A stretch of DNA of 64,000 nt from the NCBI GenBank assembly GCA_950295325.1, contig OX485804.1, positions 8,370,001 through 8,434,000 of the forward strand, in the 5' to 3' direction. Under the pieces are notes generated by a model. It was not told the DNA's origin. It did no database searches and worked only from the letters and a program-made list of their open reading frames with translations. This document shows, one piece after another, positions 23,736 to 35,938 of this stretch; positions within the stretch are counted from its first letter, which is position 1; each line of letters opens with the position of its first letter. Source of the DNA: Polytrichum commune. Lineage: Eukaryota; Streptophyta; Polytrichopsida; Polytrichales; Polytrichaceae. A program made the translations under genes and the position numbers.

Positions 23736-26700
23736 ATGATGAACGGGGAGGTGGAATCGTCCCATGGGACGGTGACGGATCTGCCCTCGGAAGTGGTGGA
23801 GAGCAGCAACAAGGAGGAGTTGGTGTCCGCCACGCATGAAGAAGAGGAAGAGTCCTCGCAAGAGGCTCCGGATGATCAAATGCTGGTAAGTTGATGAGGC
23901 ACTCTTTTGGGCTTCTTTTGGATGTGAGCGTAAATTGTTTTCCTTCATCTTGTAATAAGAGAGGGAGAAAGAGACAGGGGCCCTTTTGTATCATTGTCAT
24001 CCTCAGTCTGTCGCCCGCTGGGCTGAAAATATTCGATCTGTAGCCTCCAACAGTGTTGTCCTTCCTTATTTGGTAAGTGCCTGCGAAGAGGGCTTTGACC
24101 GCGACGTACCAGTTCCACACTTGCGATTGAGAAGGTGAAGGGGTTGCGATGACGATGGCAATGCTCTCTGCTGATCTGTTTGTTGAGTCGCGCTCGTGCC
24201 CTCCTTAGTAGGTAATCAGAGACCTGAACTCTGGATATGGGGCGCGGCGAGTCGAAAGTGACTCCGACCCCGGTTTAAGGAGCCCATGGGAACCTTGGAA
24301 TTTACGAAACGTAGCGTAGACCTCAACTACCTTAGATTGCCCTCATCGTGCTACCACAACGATTCCGGCTTCTTGGTTTCTCTTTTTCGTTACACAATGA
24401 AAGAGAACATCTGTAGATGCCCCGTTGGAGACATTTTTCTCTGTAACTTTTCTGCTTTACGCATGCTTTCATGAAGGCCGTAAGGCTATGCCGAATGTGT
24501 GGGTCTAGGAGTCAGTTGCCTTTGTATTCTGCAACCTACTGTTGTGGGTCGGGAAAGGTCCTAGATTTGCAGAGGGAGGAGACTGTGGAACCTTAGTGTC
24601 TGGTTATTGGTGCCTAGGATGCTCCCATCATGCAACTTCACTGGAATTGTGAGGAATCCTGGGTTCTAGATTTGCGAGATGGTTCAATATGTTGACTGAA
24701 TATGTGTGACTTGATAATGTGAGAAGTGCAGCAAAGTGTTTCTTGCAGTCGTTTGGACTTGCTGTACATGTTTTGTGCTAGGTTTTGTTTTCAATTTAAG
24801 CTACATCTGCAGTTGCTCCAATACCTGAAAGACTGGAAATGGTGGCTCTTGATCTGAACAGGAAAATGGAAGTGTAAAGGAGGAAATTGCAGATCTTGAC
24901 GCCATGAGTGCCGGTAAGTTTTCTGCTAGTACCATAAAGGTATTGAATTTTAATTCTGGTATACTCGCACCATACTCAGTTGCTTGTAGGTGTTGTTTTG
25001 GACTTTCATGTTTATTGCAGTAGCTTATCTAGAAACTGAGGGTTTGGGGTTTTATTCGTGGTGATTACTAGAGTTTTTCCCGAGTTGGATGGCTGTCAAA
25101 GGTGTGTTTCTTGCTGTTGTCATATAACGTTAGTTGTAAGCAGAATTGGGTTCATTGTTGTCATGTTCGGGATTTTGCACTCTAAAATACCACCTGGATA
25201 AAGGTAATACCCCCTGTTTCATCTTCGAGGCTGTTATTCATTGTGGGCAAGTTTTGTCAGCTCTTCATAATTTCTGGTCTTCCTTTTATGTAGGAGGTGG
25301 ACCTCAAGATGAGGCATCAGCACGAGGTTCAGAAATTCCATTGAATTCTGAAGAAGACAGGCTCCCTGAAGATGTTTTCCGGAAGTCTGTTGAATTGGAT
25401 GTACTTGAGGAGCTGAGGAATGGTCATCCTGAAGCCCGATGTGAGGAAGTGGAGATTCTTGATAGCTGCAGTAGTGTATTGCCAAATGGGACACATGAAG
25501 TGTTGGAGGAGGAGAGTGGAGATGTAGATCCTGTGCCTTTTAGTAAGTTTTGTGTATATTTTGGAGTGTTCTTGGAGTTAGTTCTGGCTGTTTCTTCCTT
25601 TCATTATATGTGAGACAGTTGATGTTTACACTAATGTAGTGCAGTCACACAGACCTTTAAACTAAAGGTATTGGGTTTTCCTGAGCTCTATTGTTTCTGA
25701 TATAGCAGGTACGTCTCAAACTGAGGAGGTAACAGGAGGTTCAGAAGTCCCACTCGAAATTGAAAATGACGGGCTCCAGGAAGATACCTCACTTCAATCA
25801 GTGGCTTCAGATGTGACTGAGAAATTGCCAAATGGACATCCTGAAGTTGAGATAGGGGACTCAGAGAGCCGTTCAACTGAAAGTGGCGATGGCAATGCTG
25901 TGGCTGCTAGTAAGTTTTTTGTGTTTTGGTTTTCTACAGAAGTTGATATTGACATCTTCTCATCACTTTTATGTTACCACGTTCTTGTCGTAGGTGTCAC
26001 GTTTGTTGCGTAGCTTGAGTGTTGTCTTGATTGGTATGCAAATTAATGAGAGGAAACCAGACAGGAGTTGTTCAAGGTACTCATTGGACCACGAGCATCT
26101 GAGTATAGAGTCCTTTGATGTCATGTTTGACATATTAAACACAGGACAGTTCCTAATATTTAACTGCTCTTTGCATTCAGAAAGTTTTCTAGAACATGTC
26201 TGCATTCAATGTGGAGGGCCTCTAATGTTTCTAAGTGGCTTCCACAAGCCTAATATAGGCTTGTCTGTTTCCTTATATTGTAGGTACATGTGCAGATGAG
26301 GAATCAGCAGGTGGTTCAGAAATTCCTTTAGATGCTGCAACAGAGGAAGTCTCTTTGCCATCAGCTCCATTGGACGTAGCTGAGGACCTGCCTAATGGAC
26401 ATTCTCAAGTTGAGGATGAGAAAGTGGACATTCATGATAGCCCAAAGACTGCAGTGCCCATCTTATCTGGTTGGGCTCAAGCAGTCATGAAGGGGCGTGT
26501 GCAAAATGTAGAAACTGTGCCAACTGGTAAGTTTTGTGTTTGTTCTTTTTTTGTGTCTCTATAATTTTTTCTTGCATTCTTTTTGTTCATTGCTCATCAC
26601 TATCATTGCATATACATTTTTGTGTTGTAGTTTCTGGTAATCCGAGTTAGGTTCCTGGATTTTCTAAGAAAATGGCCATAGGTCTCCTGAGCTCCACAAG

Positions 26701-29456
26701 ATCCTGAGGCCCTGAATATACACCTTCAGGAACTGGGCTTAGAATATGATTATTTATTTCCATTTTGTCCTGATTTTGTTTCATGTATGACATTTATTCC
26801 TTCATGGAGTGTATATCCTCATTCTGATTTAAAATTGTTTATTTCTTTCCATATTACAGCAGTTACTCCTCAAATTGAGGAGTCAGTACGGGGTCCAGAA
26901 GTCCTTGAAATCCCTGAAAAGGATTTGCTCCTGGAAGATGCCTGCCCACAGTCCGTGTCATCAGAAGTGACCGAGGAACGGCCGAGTGGAATTGAAGAAG
27001 TTGAAAACAAGGAAGTTGAGTGTCCTGAAGACACCTGCAATACTGAACCACAAAATGGACCTACATGTAGTTCATCACCTGAAACAGCAAAGGAGCAGAT
27101 TGACATTGGTGACTCTCCTTGCTCTAGTAAGTTGCATGGAATTCTGTTTTAGTTCATGCTGGCAACAACCGTTCAAATCCTTTGAATGGTATTAAAGTTG
27201 ATGCGAATCATCATATATCAAGTCTCCTCTTCGGTCCTCATCTTGTCCAAGAATTCATACGAGGATAGAATTAAACTGAGAATGGTATTTTTAGTTTCTT
27301 TTGTATGACATGCACATGTGATCTAGAGTTATAATATCAATTGCAAGTGGAATTATGAATTGTCCTTCGTTCCATGTGGGAGTAAGTATGGCTGACTTGG
27401 AGTCAAACTTCCCTCGTACATGTTTACTAACTTAGTTTGTAATTCTCTAGATGAATCAGCAGGAGGTTTGGAACACCCTCTTCATCCTGAAGATCAGAAG
27501 CTCCCTGAGGATGTCTCTCCGCAGTCAGTGGCAGCAGAGAAGACTGAAGAGCTACCAAATGGCCATATTGGAGCTGAAAGTAGAAAACCAGATATTTCTG
27601 ATGGGTGGAACAGTGGGAGCACATCTGGTTGGGCAAGTGCAGACCCTCCAGGTGAAGAAAGTAGCAGCATCCCTGCAGAGGTTGGTTTGTCAACCTCTGG
27701 TGTTCTTGGGTCAGCTCCTACTCCAGTAGATGCAGGGACAGAGCAGCCAACACTGCAGCGTTATACATATTACATGATAAAAATTCCCAGACCTGTTGAT
27801 GACAAAGGTAAAGCTGATATCAGCAATGCAGAGTCCAAATTACAAGAGAAGGCAGATGAACGGGATCAGCACAATGTGCATGTTCAAGCAGCTAAGAAAA
27901 AGAGGAATGAAGCCTTTGAAAAGATGAAAGCTGCTGGAGCATTTGAGCGGGAGTGCTTGCAAAAGCTGCGTGCAAAGTATGATGAGGTGAAGCCCTTGAG
28001 GGATAGTATAAAGACGATAAAAGGAGATGAGCGAAATATGAGAGAGAGGAACCAAGGTATGCCTCGGTCTGAAGAGGATCTCAACTACAGAATTGCAACC
28101 TTGGGAAAGCGAATTCAGCATGAGACCATTTCCTTGCAGGAGGAGAAACAGTTGATGCGGGACATTAAGGCCCTTGAATCATGTCGGGAAAGTGTAAGGC
28201 AGAATGCGGCCATGAAACAGCAAGTTCAGGAATCTATGGGCAACCTGGAGGAGATTGAGGAAGCCCTGAAGCCATTGAATGTACAGTATAGGCAACTGGA
28301 AGTGGAGTACAAAGCAGCAGTTGCGAACAAAGTAGCTGCCGAAAAGGAATATGATACGCTGAATGAAGCCTATAGCAGTGTGATGGGTCAAATGCACAAA
28401 GCAAATGACTCCAGGCAAGAGGCTTATGAAGCTCGAAGGGCTCTGAAGCAACAAGAGTATGCGCGACTGAAGGAATTCTATGACAACAAGAGGGAAATAC
28501 AAACAGCAAAAGATATGGCCAGCCAACCCAAGAGCAGGCAGGCAGTTGAGGAACTCTGTAATGCTCAGGTGGAGCGGATTATGGAGCTTTGGAACAGCAA
28601 CGAGGAATTTAGGAAGAATTATGTGAAGGACAATGAAAGGAGTACAATCAGACGGTTGGAAACATTGGACGGGCGGGCTCTAGGACCAGGTGAAAAAGCA
28701 CCCACACTATCTGTCCCTTCACGAGTGGCAGAACAGAAGAGCAATCCATCAGCCACGGAGAGTGGGCGACAAGGTGGAAACACTGGTGGAGAAGCTACTG
28801 AAGAGGCAGGGGTAAAGAAGGTAAAAGCTCCAGTGAAGAAGGGCTCTAAGGCAGTTGTGGCAACAAGCACTGAGAAAACAGTCTCAAAAGAGGAGAGAAG
28901 GAAACAGAGCTCTGCAGTTCCTGAGGTTGCAGAACCTATTGTGGTGGAGAAGTCACAAGAGGAGATTGAGCGAGAGGCAGCAGAGCTGAAAGAGAAGAGA
29001 CGGGCTGCAGAGATGGCGAAAGCCAAGGAGGCAGAAGAACGAAAGAAGCGCACAGCAGAAAGGTCCCAGTTAAAGGCACAGGCATGGGCTCAGAAAGAGG
29101 CAGAGAGGAAGGAGAAGGAGAAGGAGAAGAAGAACCGCAAGAAGTCTGCAACAGTGAACTCTGTAGAAGCTGTCAATCTATCAGAGTCTGCCCCTGATGC
29201 AGAGGGCAACAAAAGTGGTCCCGAAGTCAGAGAAGCTGTGGTTGAACAGACGAATGTAAATGTGAGGCGGAAACGTGGGGTAACAGTCTCCCAGAAAACG
29301 GTCACTAAAGCAGTTGTGGAAAGCCCTTCACTTGCACGTGTGCGGAGGAAGAGTCAACACCAGAAGGTGTTTGGCCTGCCTCTGCAGACTGTGGTGGTGA
29401 TGAGCTCTGCAGCAGTAGCTGTTTTAGTTCCAATTTCAATTTTTTTGTTGCGGTAA
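23736..29456 (+). CDS. PPI1-like: Proton pump interactor 1-like protein (paralogue B), expanded acidic N-terminus
   Basis: Exons read as 23736-23885, 24862-24913, 25294-25542, 25709-25909, 26284-26526, 26860-27126 and 27451-29456, giving 1055 aa. All introns are GT-AG and frame is kept throughout. Exons 3-6 are each a multiple of three and all phase 1-1. Each encodes an acidic module of the form EES-GGSEvPLe...LPED...SVa.evtEeLPNGH-E, and exon 7 opens with one more module. The conserved PPI core starts near residue 492. It is followed by coiled coil, a Lys/Arg/Glu-rich segment and one C-terminal helix (VFGLPLQTVVVMSS...). The presumed role is binding and stimulation of plasma-membrane H+-ATPase. 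Over 28490-28700 only about five third-position changes separate it from paralogue A. The acceptor of exon 6 is NAGNAG (26860 or 26863). Confidence 0.85.
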
Positions 29457-32084
29457 ATCTGGGTTGATTCTCCCAGAGGTGCACGTAATAGTAGAGACAA
29501 TAGTTTTGAAGGAATATGGGAGCAGTTTCTAGGTCTCTTGCTTTTTAGGTAAATGAGGCTAGTCACTTGAAATGATACACAACAGGAACACAAGCCTGCT
29601 CTAGATCCTGTGTTATTATCAATAAGGTTTGAAAGCATGCCTGCAATTTTTTGTCCTGAACAGGATTGTTGCCAAATAGAATACATATGTTAGTGAGATT
29701 TGTGTATTCCTGGAAATTTAGTTAAGGTATTCTTTGCATTTGGAATGTTGTAGATCAGAGTTTTTGATCCCAACTATGGAGAAACTTTTGGGTGTTGATG
29801 CACCCAGTTTTTAAAAGAGGGTGCTCCTGAGTACGATTATCTTTTGTGTGGAGAACAGTCATGGTGATTCTAAAAGTCTTGATTCTAAGACTTCATGTTT
29901 TGAGGAAGAGAATCTTCTTTCTGAAATAGACACGCTGAATGATAGATTACTCTGCTTCAACTCATCACCTAGGAAAAGACGAAGTCACATCTATTTCCGG
30001 TTCCACTTGTTTAAACTTTTAAATCTTGTTAAGGATGTGCTGAAGTCATTTGAACTGCCTTTGCAACAATTCTGCACAAAGGAATTAAAACTTTCTTTGT
30101 TGAATTTCAAGGTATGAAGGATAGCATTGCAATCAATGCATGGATTCTTAGTAGTTTCATTATAATTTGCTTGTCATAGGTGAGATTGTGGTTGATGTCC
30201 ATGATCTCCCAGTTGTCTTCCTCATTAAGCTGGACATGTCTCAGTCAAACACCAGCCTTATTCAAACATGTACTTTGGGTGCAACATGGTTCAGTATTCT
30301 CCTTAAACAACGGTTCATTGGTTGGGATAGGAAAAACATCAATGGCCCACACCCACTCAATGCGAACTGCTTTAGGCACACTTATACAACCATTTCAAAA
30401 GATCTCAAATTTGTTCTTTGAAAGATTGTTGCAAATTGAGGGGAAGTCACCTTAATCTCATTCTTATGGCATTGAATTCGTAAAAGATTTGCTAATTCAT
30501 TGGAATTTCTCTTGAATATATCAAAGGAGGCCAAATCTCTTGGGAGTAAGGCGCATCTACCTTAGTTGCATGGGATACTTTAGTTTGGTAATTTGCTGTT
30601 CCCCTAAGAGCATGCCCAACAACAATGCCAAGTTGATGGGTAATGATGTCCCGCAGATAAGGTTTCAACTCCATAGCCCAAGAGACCTTGCCATTGTCAC
30701 AAGGGTTGGGTGGGTGGGCATTTGGGAGGACTAAAGCTGCCATAATTGTCTTAGTTGGGGTGGAGGGATCTTCCAACAACACCAAAGTTTTATCCCATTC
30801 GGAAAGACTAGTTGAAGAAGGGAAATAGGCCCGAAAATGCCGTTGGGTGGGGGGGAGTATCGTTGCCTTTATTGGTAAATTTTGCAAAGTGCATGATGTT
30901 GTCCTTGCTCTTGATTAGTCCATGATTATGGAGGATGACAATTTTTATTTCTAATTAATTAATAAATTATTCTTATCAAATCTTGCAAGGTCTCCAATCC
31001 TTGTTGGCGCAATAACTTTGCATGCAACTACAAACTTGTTGACCACATTTGTTGGACTTTTTAAAATTAATGTCCAACACCCAAATACATGCCCAAGGGA
31101 AAAATTGGAGAATGCTAATATGGTATCCACAATTCTTGTGGTTGATCACCTTGTGGTAGCATGTCTTGAGAGACAAGGCTATCTTCGATATTAATAATGC
31201 ATTGAAATTGATGGGGTCATCTTGGTATGTGGGCTAAGGTTCCCTTGACATCATGAGGTTGTCTTGCACAATTTTTACATTGTTGTGGCATTTGAGATCG
31301 CAATTGGCAGCTCTTGGGTGGGGTTGCTTTAACAACAATATTGCGACCCCATGCATATGTCACAATGGTTGGCAACTGCCATGAGATTTGGCCCCTCTTT
31401 AGTTATGGCACTTGGGTGCTCATGACCCCTGCCCCCATGACGCTAAATAGGACACCCCATTGGTATGCTCCACATGCTATTGGGGCTGGTTGTGATAGTG
31501 TTTGGGCGTTGAGTGGGCATGGAAATGCACGGATGGCTACACAATTGTCTTAGAAACCCAGTGGATGAAGGTAGGGTCATACTTATTCCTTGGAGCTAAT
31601 TTTGTACTAATTTTTGTGCTAAGAATTGATACTATATATATATATGAAATTTGTGGATGTAATTAAGATGGGACGGGTGACAAGAGGAAGTAGTAGGAAC
31701 ATTGATAAATCTAAGTTATTGTTGGATTATGCCTAAAACAAGATGCATAACACATTTTGGATGCAATATCCTATTTGGTGGGTGAGAGATTGAGAAGTAA
31801 TAACAGCGTGCTCATGGAACTATCATGTTGGGTTTGATTTGCACCATGAGATGTTTGTGTAGGGTCAAGGTCTGATCTTAACTAGGTAAGTTGTCTTCTT
31901 GATTGTTATAATCTTATAGTCTTTTTTATGCATTTGTAAATGTTAGAAAATACCATTATGATTACCTGTGCCAGTCTCATAACCAAAAACATATATCTTT
32001 TTAACATTTCAATAGGATGCCCAAAAATAGAAGAAAATAAATACCTTGCTTACAGCAACCAACAAGCATCGTGAAAATTGAAGT
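29457..32084. other. 3' flank of PPI paralogue B and intergenic DNA
   Basis: The first ~250 bp are probably 3' UTR. Open frames at 29821-30117 and 30167-30455 have no recognised domain. A (TA)n tract lies near 31635. No repeat ends were defined. Confidence 0.45.
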
Positions 32085-32695
32085 TTTTCATAACACGGGC
32101 TATGTTCAGGGAGAACCGGCAGTGAGTTACAGATGAACCGGTTGAGTTTGAGAAATAACCGGTTGAAGTTCAAGACTGCAGGAAACTTACCGATCATTTT
32201 AGAGGAATTTATAGAATATACCCCAATTTAATAAAGGAAAACCGGAGGATGTCAACATGTAACCGGTTGGACTTGCAAACACTAGCTAGGATCTCAACCG
32301 ATTAGTATGCCCAAAATCCTCCCCGATCACTGCACAGGGGTGCCAAAGCATAAAACACAAACACTCATAGCGCACCTGCAAATATCCAGTTTTTGCATGT
32401 GATTTGATAATTTTAAAAGCATTGACCCCACCAGCACCCAGGAAGTTTTCGGGCATATATAGTCGGCCAAGATCCTAGTGATTGTAAATCCAGCCGGTTA
32501 CAGGTTGACATCTTCCAGTGTTGTTTTAATTCATTTGAGGTTTATTCTTCTATAGATTCCTCTAAAATGATCGGTAATTCTCCTCAAGTCTCCAACTTCA
32601 ACTGGTTGTTTCTCAAACTCAACCACTTATTTCTCAAACTCAACCGGATCATCTGTAACGAACTGCCGGTTATTCCCGGACATACAGTAGGACCC
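32085..32695. mobile_element. Foldback element with ~115-135-bp inverted arms
   Basis: The left arm (about 32107-32220) and right arm (about 32550-32695) are inverted copies. They share AACCGGCAGT, the GTTACAGATGA(A/T)CCGG block, GTTGAGTTTGAGAAATAA and CCGATCATTTTAGAGGAAT. The right arm has an internal duplication of the CTCAAACTCAACC unit. A fragment of the same arm occurs near 18330-18375. There is no open frame, and the long arms suggest a foldback or MULE-type MITE. Confidence 0.65.
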
Positions 32696-33165
32696 CACCC
32701 AAGCATTTTCCAGTGCATATAACGTAACTGTCTGACATGAATGCGAAGATTTTGCTATCTTGTGGCTCACTTCACAATGTTCACTCTTTAGTGGCATATA
32801 GAATATGACGTAATCTATTCAAGATAACATAAAGAAAATCTTCAAAAGCCCCCAAAGCTGAGTGTATCGAGGTTCCAGTTTTTAGCGTCGTGTTTTAAAT
32901 AGATGTTTACAGCCACACAGTTGTTTTCGTCATTTGTCTTGCATGTCCAGAGGTGGGAAGGAAGGTGGCCAAACAATTGGAGAGATTCAATATCCAACAG
33001 TGTCTTTGTGATTTGATGCTTTGAATCGGCAGTTTGGATCACACTATGAATCTTGATGAGCAGCCCAGAGGTACAAATAATTCCTGTCTATCCAACATGA
33101 GTTTCATAGGGTGTAGTATAGGTTGTCTAATCTAGTGTCTTTGTAAATTTATGCTTTTCGTCTTA
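32696..33165. other. Intergenic, nothing recognised
   Basis: No gene, RNA or clear repeat end. A short minus-strand frame at 32842-33042 has no family resemblance. Confidence 0.4.
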
Positions 33166-33450
33166 GGGCCGGTTCACAGGGGATCCCAAGTCCCAAGTCA
33201 CTTGAGGTCAATTCGTGCAACCTCAGTTGTTAAGAGCATGGAAGTTGGGATTTGTCACTTCATACGAGGTCCCAAGTCCCAAGTCCCAAGTCACTTGAGG
33301 TCAATTCGTGCAACCTCAGCTCTTAAGAGCATGGAAGTTGGGATTTGTCACTTCATACGAGGTCCCAAGTCCCAAGTATGACATGGATGCCTACATGGCA
33401 ACACTTTTTGGAGGTGAGGCTCGGGACTTGTGTTGAGAGTTGGGTCAAGC
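33166..33450 (-). mobile_element. Reverse-orientation relative of the 1-1109 Tourist-like repeat
   Basis: It begins TTAGGGCCGGTTCACAGG after a TTA. The reverse complement aligns with the units at 1-1109, including the TGACCTCAAGTGACTTGG block and the TGGCAACA...GTGTTGAGAGTTGGGTC tail. An internal ~110-bp direct duplication is present (about 33184-33265 and 33290-33370). No matching right terminus was seen, so it is probably truncated. Confidence 0.6.
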
Positions 33451-33844
33451 AAAAAGTCATTGGTGAAACTCATTATGTTGACAAAACAATCTACAGTACA
33501 TATCTAATGATGTTGGGAATTTTCTTTGGATGTGATGACCTACCATAAAAAATTCAACCACATGAACCTCCTCTCTGAGCTCTCAAACCCCGGGTATGCA
33601 ATTCCCATATTATACGCGGGGGGCATAGGCATTAAAAAGGCTTAGAGGATGGCTCTTGTAAAAATTATATCAAATTATACGAAAATTAAAGGACCAAAAA
33701 TTTGGGTGAAAGACCAAATTACATAAAAATGAGATGTAGAGAAAGTTGGGTTGCATATTTATTTAAACATAAACTCCACAACATATGTAAAGATTTTAAC
33801 CTTTTTAACCTTGTTGAGTGTCTAATTTAAAAAACATCCACACA
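33451..33844. other. Intergenic, nothing recognised
   Basis: AT-rich with a short G-run near 33617. No gene or defined repeat. Confidence 0.4.
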
Positions 33845-33888
33845 AGTCTATCTATATGTATCTATATGTATCTATCTATATGTATCTA

Positions 33889-33931
<43 letters not shown>

Positions 33932-33976
33932 CTATAGCTATATAGCTATATATCTATATCTATAGCTATATAGCTA

Positions 33977-34015
<39 letters not shown>

Positions 34016-34035
34016 ATCTATATATCTATCTATAC
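33845..34035. repeat. Compound microsatellite (CTAT)n/(TC)n/(TA)n
   Basis: It contains CTATATGTAT units, then a (TC)n run, a (TA)n run, TATAGCTATA palindromes and at least nine (TATC) units. Simple-sequence DNA of this kind is prone to length change. No function is implied. Confidence 0.9.
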
Positions 34036-34329
34036 CTTGTCTTTGCAAAATGGGAAGTAAGTAAAGATAATACAAAAAAATAATTATAAGACCAATAAAA
34101 AGAACTAAGGCTCCCTATAATAAGAAAATACCTCAAGTTAACTTAAGACACTTAATCGTATATTGAGAAATATAATATAGCCCAATCTATATCATGAAAG
34201 TGCTTGACATACTATATGTTTGTGTTTACATGTGTATAACATGTATTGTATGTTTTTATGTTGAATATTACTATTGTTTTGAATTGATGATCACATGTTC
34301 TTCTCTATATGAATTATGATGTGTTAGTT
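34036..34329. other. Intergenic, nothing recognised
   Basis: AT-rich, without a convincing open frame. Confidence 0.4.
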
Positions 34330-34985
34330 ATAGGTGAATCTTGAATTAGATTACATAAGTTGTAGGCATATTACATGCCTATATGAGTTATAGTTTACAT
34401 CACATTGACATATTGCATGTGCATGTCTATAAGGGGTATAATATGACGAATATAACATATGTGCATAATGCAAAGTTACATGTGTGTGGTTTAAAAAGGC
34501 AAGTGGATAGAACATGCAAGTTGTAGGCGTGGTACATGCTTGTATGAGATATAAAACTTATGAGCATTTTTTGTGTTGTTACATGTATGGGTTAAAAAGG
34601 ACATATACACTATTCCACATGTTCTTTTTAGACCGTGCATTTATGAATATGCTCGTGAGTTATATATTATAACTATTTCAGACACAAACATGCAATATGT
34701 TTGTGTGTGATGAAGTATAGGTCATGTAGGCATGTCATATGCCTACAACTTACATATTCTAAAGCGTACGCAAGTTTTCAAACATACACATACAATTATG
34801 CAATAAACAATAATTATATACACACATTATGTATTTATAGTTCCTACAAACACAAACATGCAACATGTCCATGTGGTACATTGTACAACTCATATATGCA
34901 TGTAATATGTCTACAACTTACGTACTCTAAGTCCACATGCCTTTTGTAAACCCTTACACATGAATATGCATTATACGGACAAGTT
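34330..34985. repeat. Degenerate palindromic repeat
   Basis: AAGTTGTAGGCATATTACATG at 34358 has inverted counterparts near 34728-34752 and 34894-34921 (CATGTAATATGTCTACAACTT). Inner motifs such as GTGCATAATGCA also have inverted partners near 34960. The element looks like an old foldback MITE with unclear ends. Confidence 0.4.
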
Positions 34986-35525
34986 ATCTCATGAGATGGT
35001 TGAACCTACTATCATAAAGATAGTTTTCATAAGGTTGAAGTATCATGTTATGTGAAAATGTTGCAATGTTGTCTGAGGGGAATCAATCTCTAACAATTTC
35101 ATTGCAAGGGCTAAGATGAATCCACCTATCATGAATGATGATCTATAATGGATCAACATGCAAGTACATATTTAAGCCTATGAGATGGAAATCCGAAAGA
35201 AGACCATCATAAGTCATCTACCAATTTCACTTAAAGAATTCATGAATTATCACCTTGACTCTAAAATTTTCTAACTCTCATATTCCTCATTTGGGTTTAC
35301 TTATATACACATATTAGTTCTATTTTATTATCAAATCTCTACATATATATGCTGAAATCCAAAAAGTGTCCATAATAGGTGCACCCATTTTCATAGTCTT
35401 TTGTTGGGTTAGTTTCAGGCTGCATGATTCCTATTCATATTCGAATGGTAGAATTTGGCTACAAGAGACAAGCAAATAATGATGGGCTAAGTTTTTCCAA
35501 CCATATTATGGGCTCTAGATCAACA
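34986..35525. other. Intergenic, nothing recognised
   Basis: No gene, RNA or repeat end was identified. Confidence 0.4.
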
Positions 35526-35938
35526 TCGTACTAAGGTAGGGGTGGCAATTTCTGTGCGGGTCCTAAAGTCGACCCCTATGTCGGAAGCACCTTTTTAGGT
35601 GCTTTTACCTGGGTTTACAAAAACACCTATCAAGGTGCTTTTACCGTTCACAGCGCTGCCAACATTTCATCGGTTTAATGCTGCTAGCGATCGGTTTTAG
35701 AAATCCACCCAGTGGATATACCACGTACCCTATGTGCGAGTGTTGGTCACTCTACAAGGTTTCCTTTAAAAATTTGTAGGAAATCATAAACATGCTGGAA
35801 ATTTTTGATTTTTTCATAGTTGCTCTTGCACCAGCTTTGCGGAGCGCTCAAAATTTATAAAAAAATTAGTTTCAACATCCCAACTAGGCACATCTAAAAT
35901 TTGGACGGAAATAGCCACCCCTACCTTAGGTAGCACAG
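35526..35938. mobile_element. hAT-like MITE (TAGGGGTGGC ends)
   Basis: The left end CTAAGGTAGGGGTGGCAATT is mirrored on the right by AATAGCCACCCCTACCTTAG, giving ~20-bp terminal inverted repeats around ~400 bp. TAGGGGTGGC is a common hAT terminus. An 8-bp target duplication could not be fixed because the inverted repeat runs into the flanks. An inner tandem AGGTGCTTTTACC motif also occurs. No transposase frame. Confidence 0.65.

Noticed and set aside
29821-30117. 98-aa frame downstream of PPI paralogue B
   Set aside because: No recognisable domain, an ATG not clearly in use and no supporting splice sites. It is probably 3' flank.
33845-34035. CRISPR-like regular repeats
   Set aside because: These are simple microsatellites without spacers, in a eukaryotic setting.
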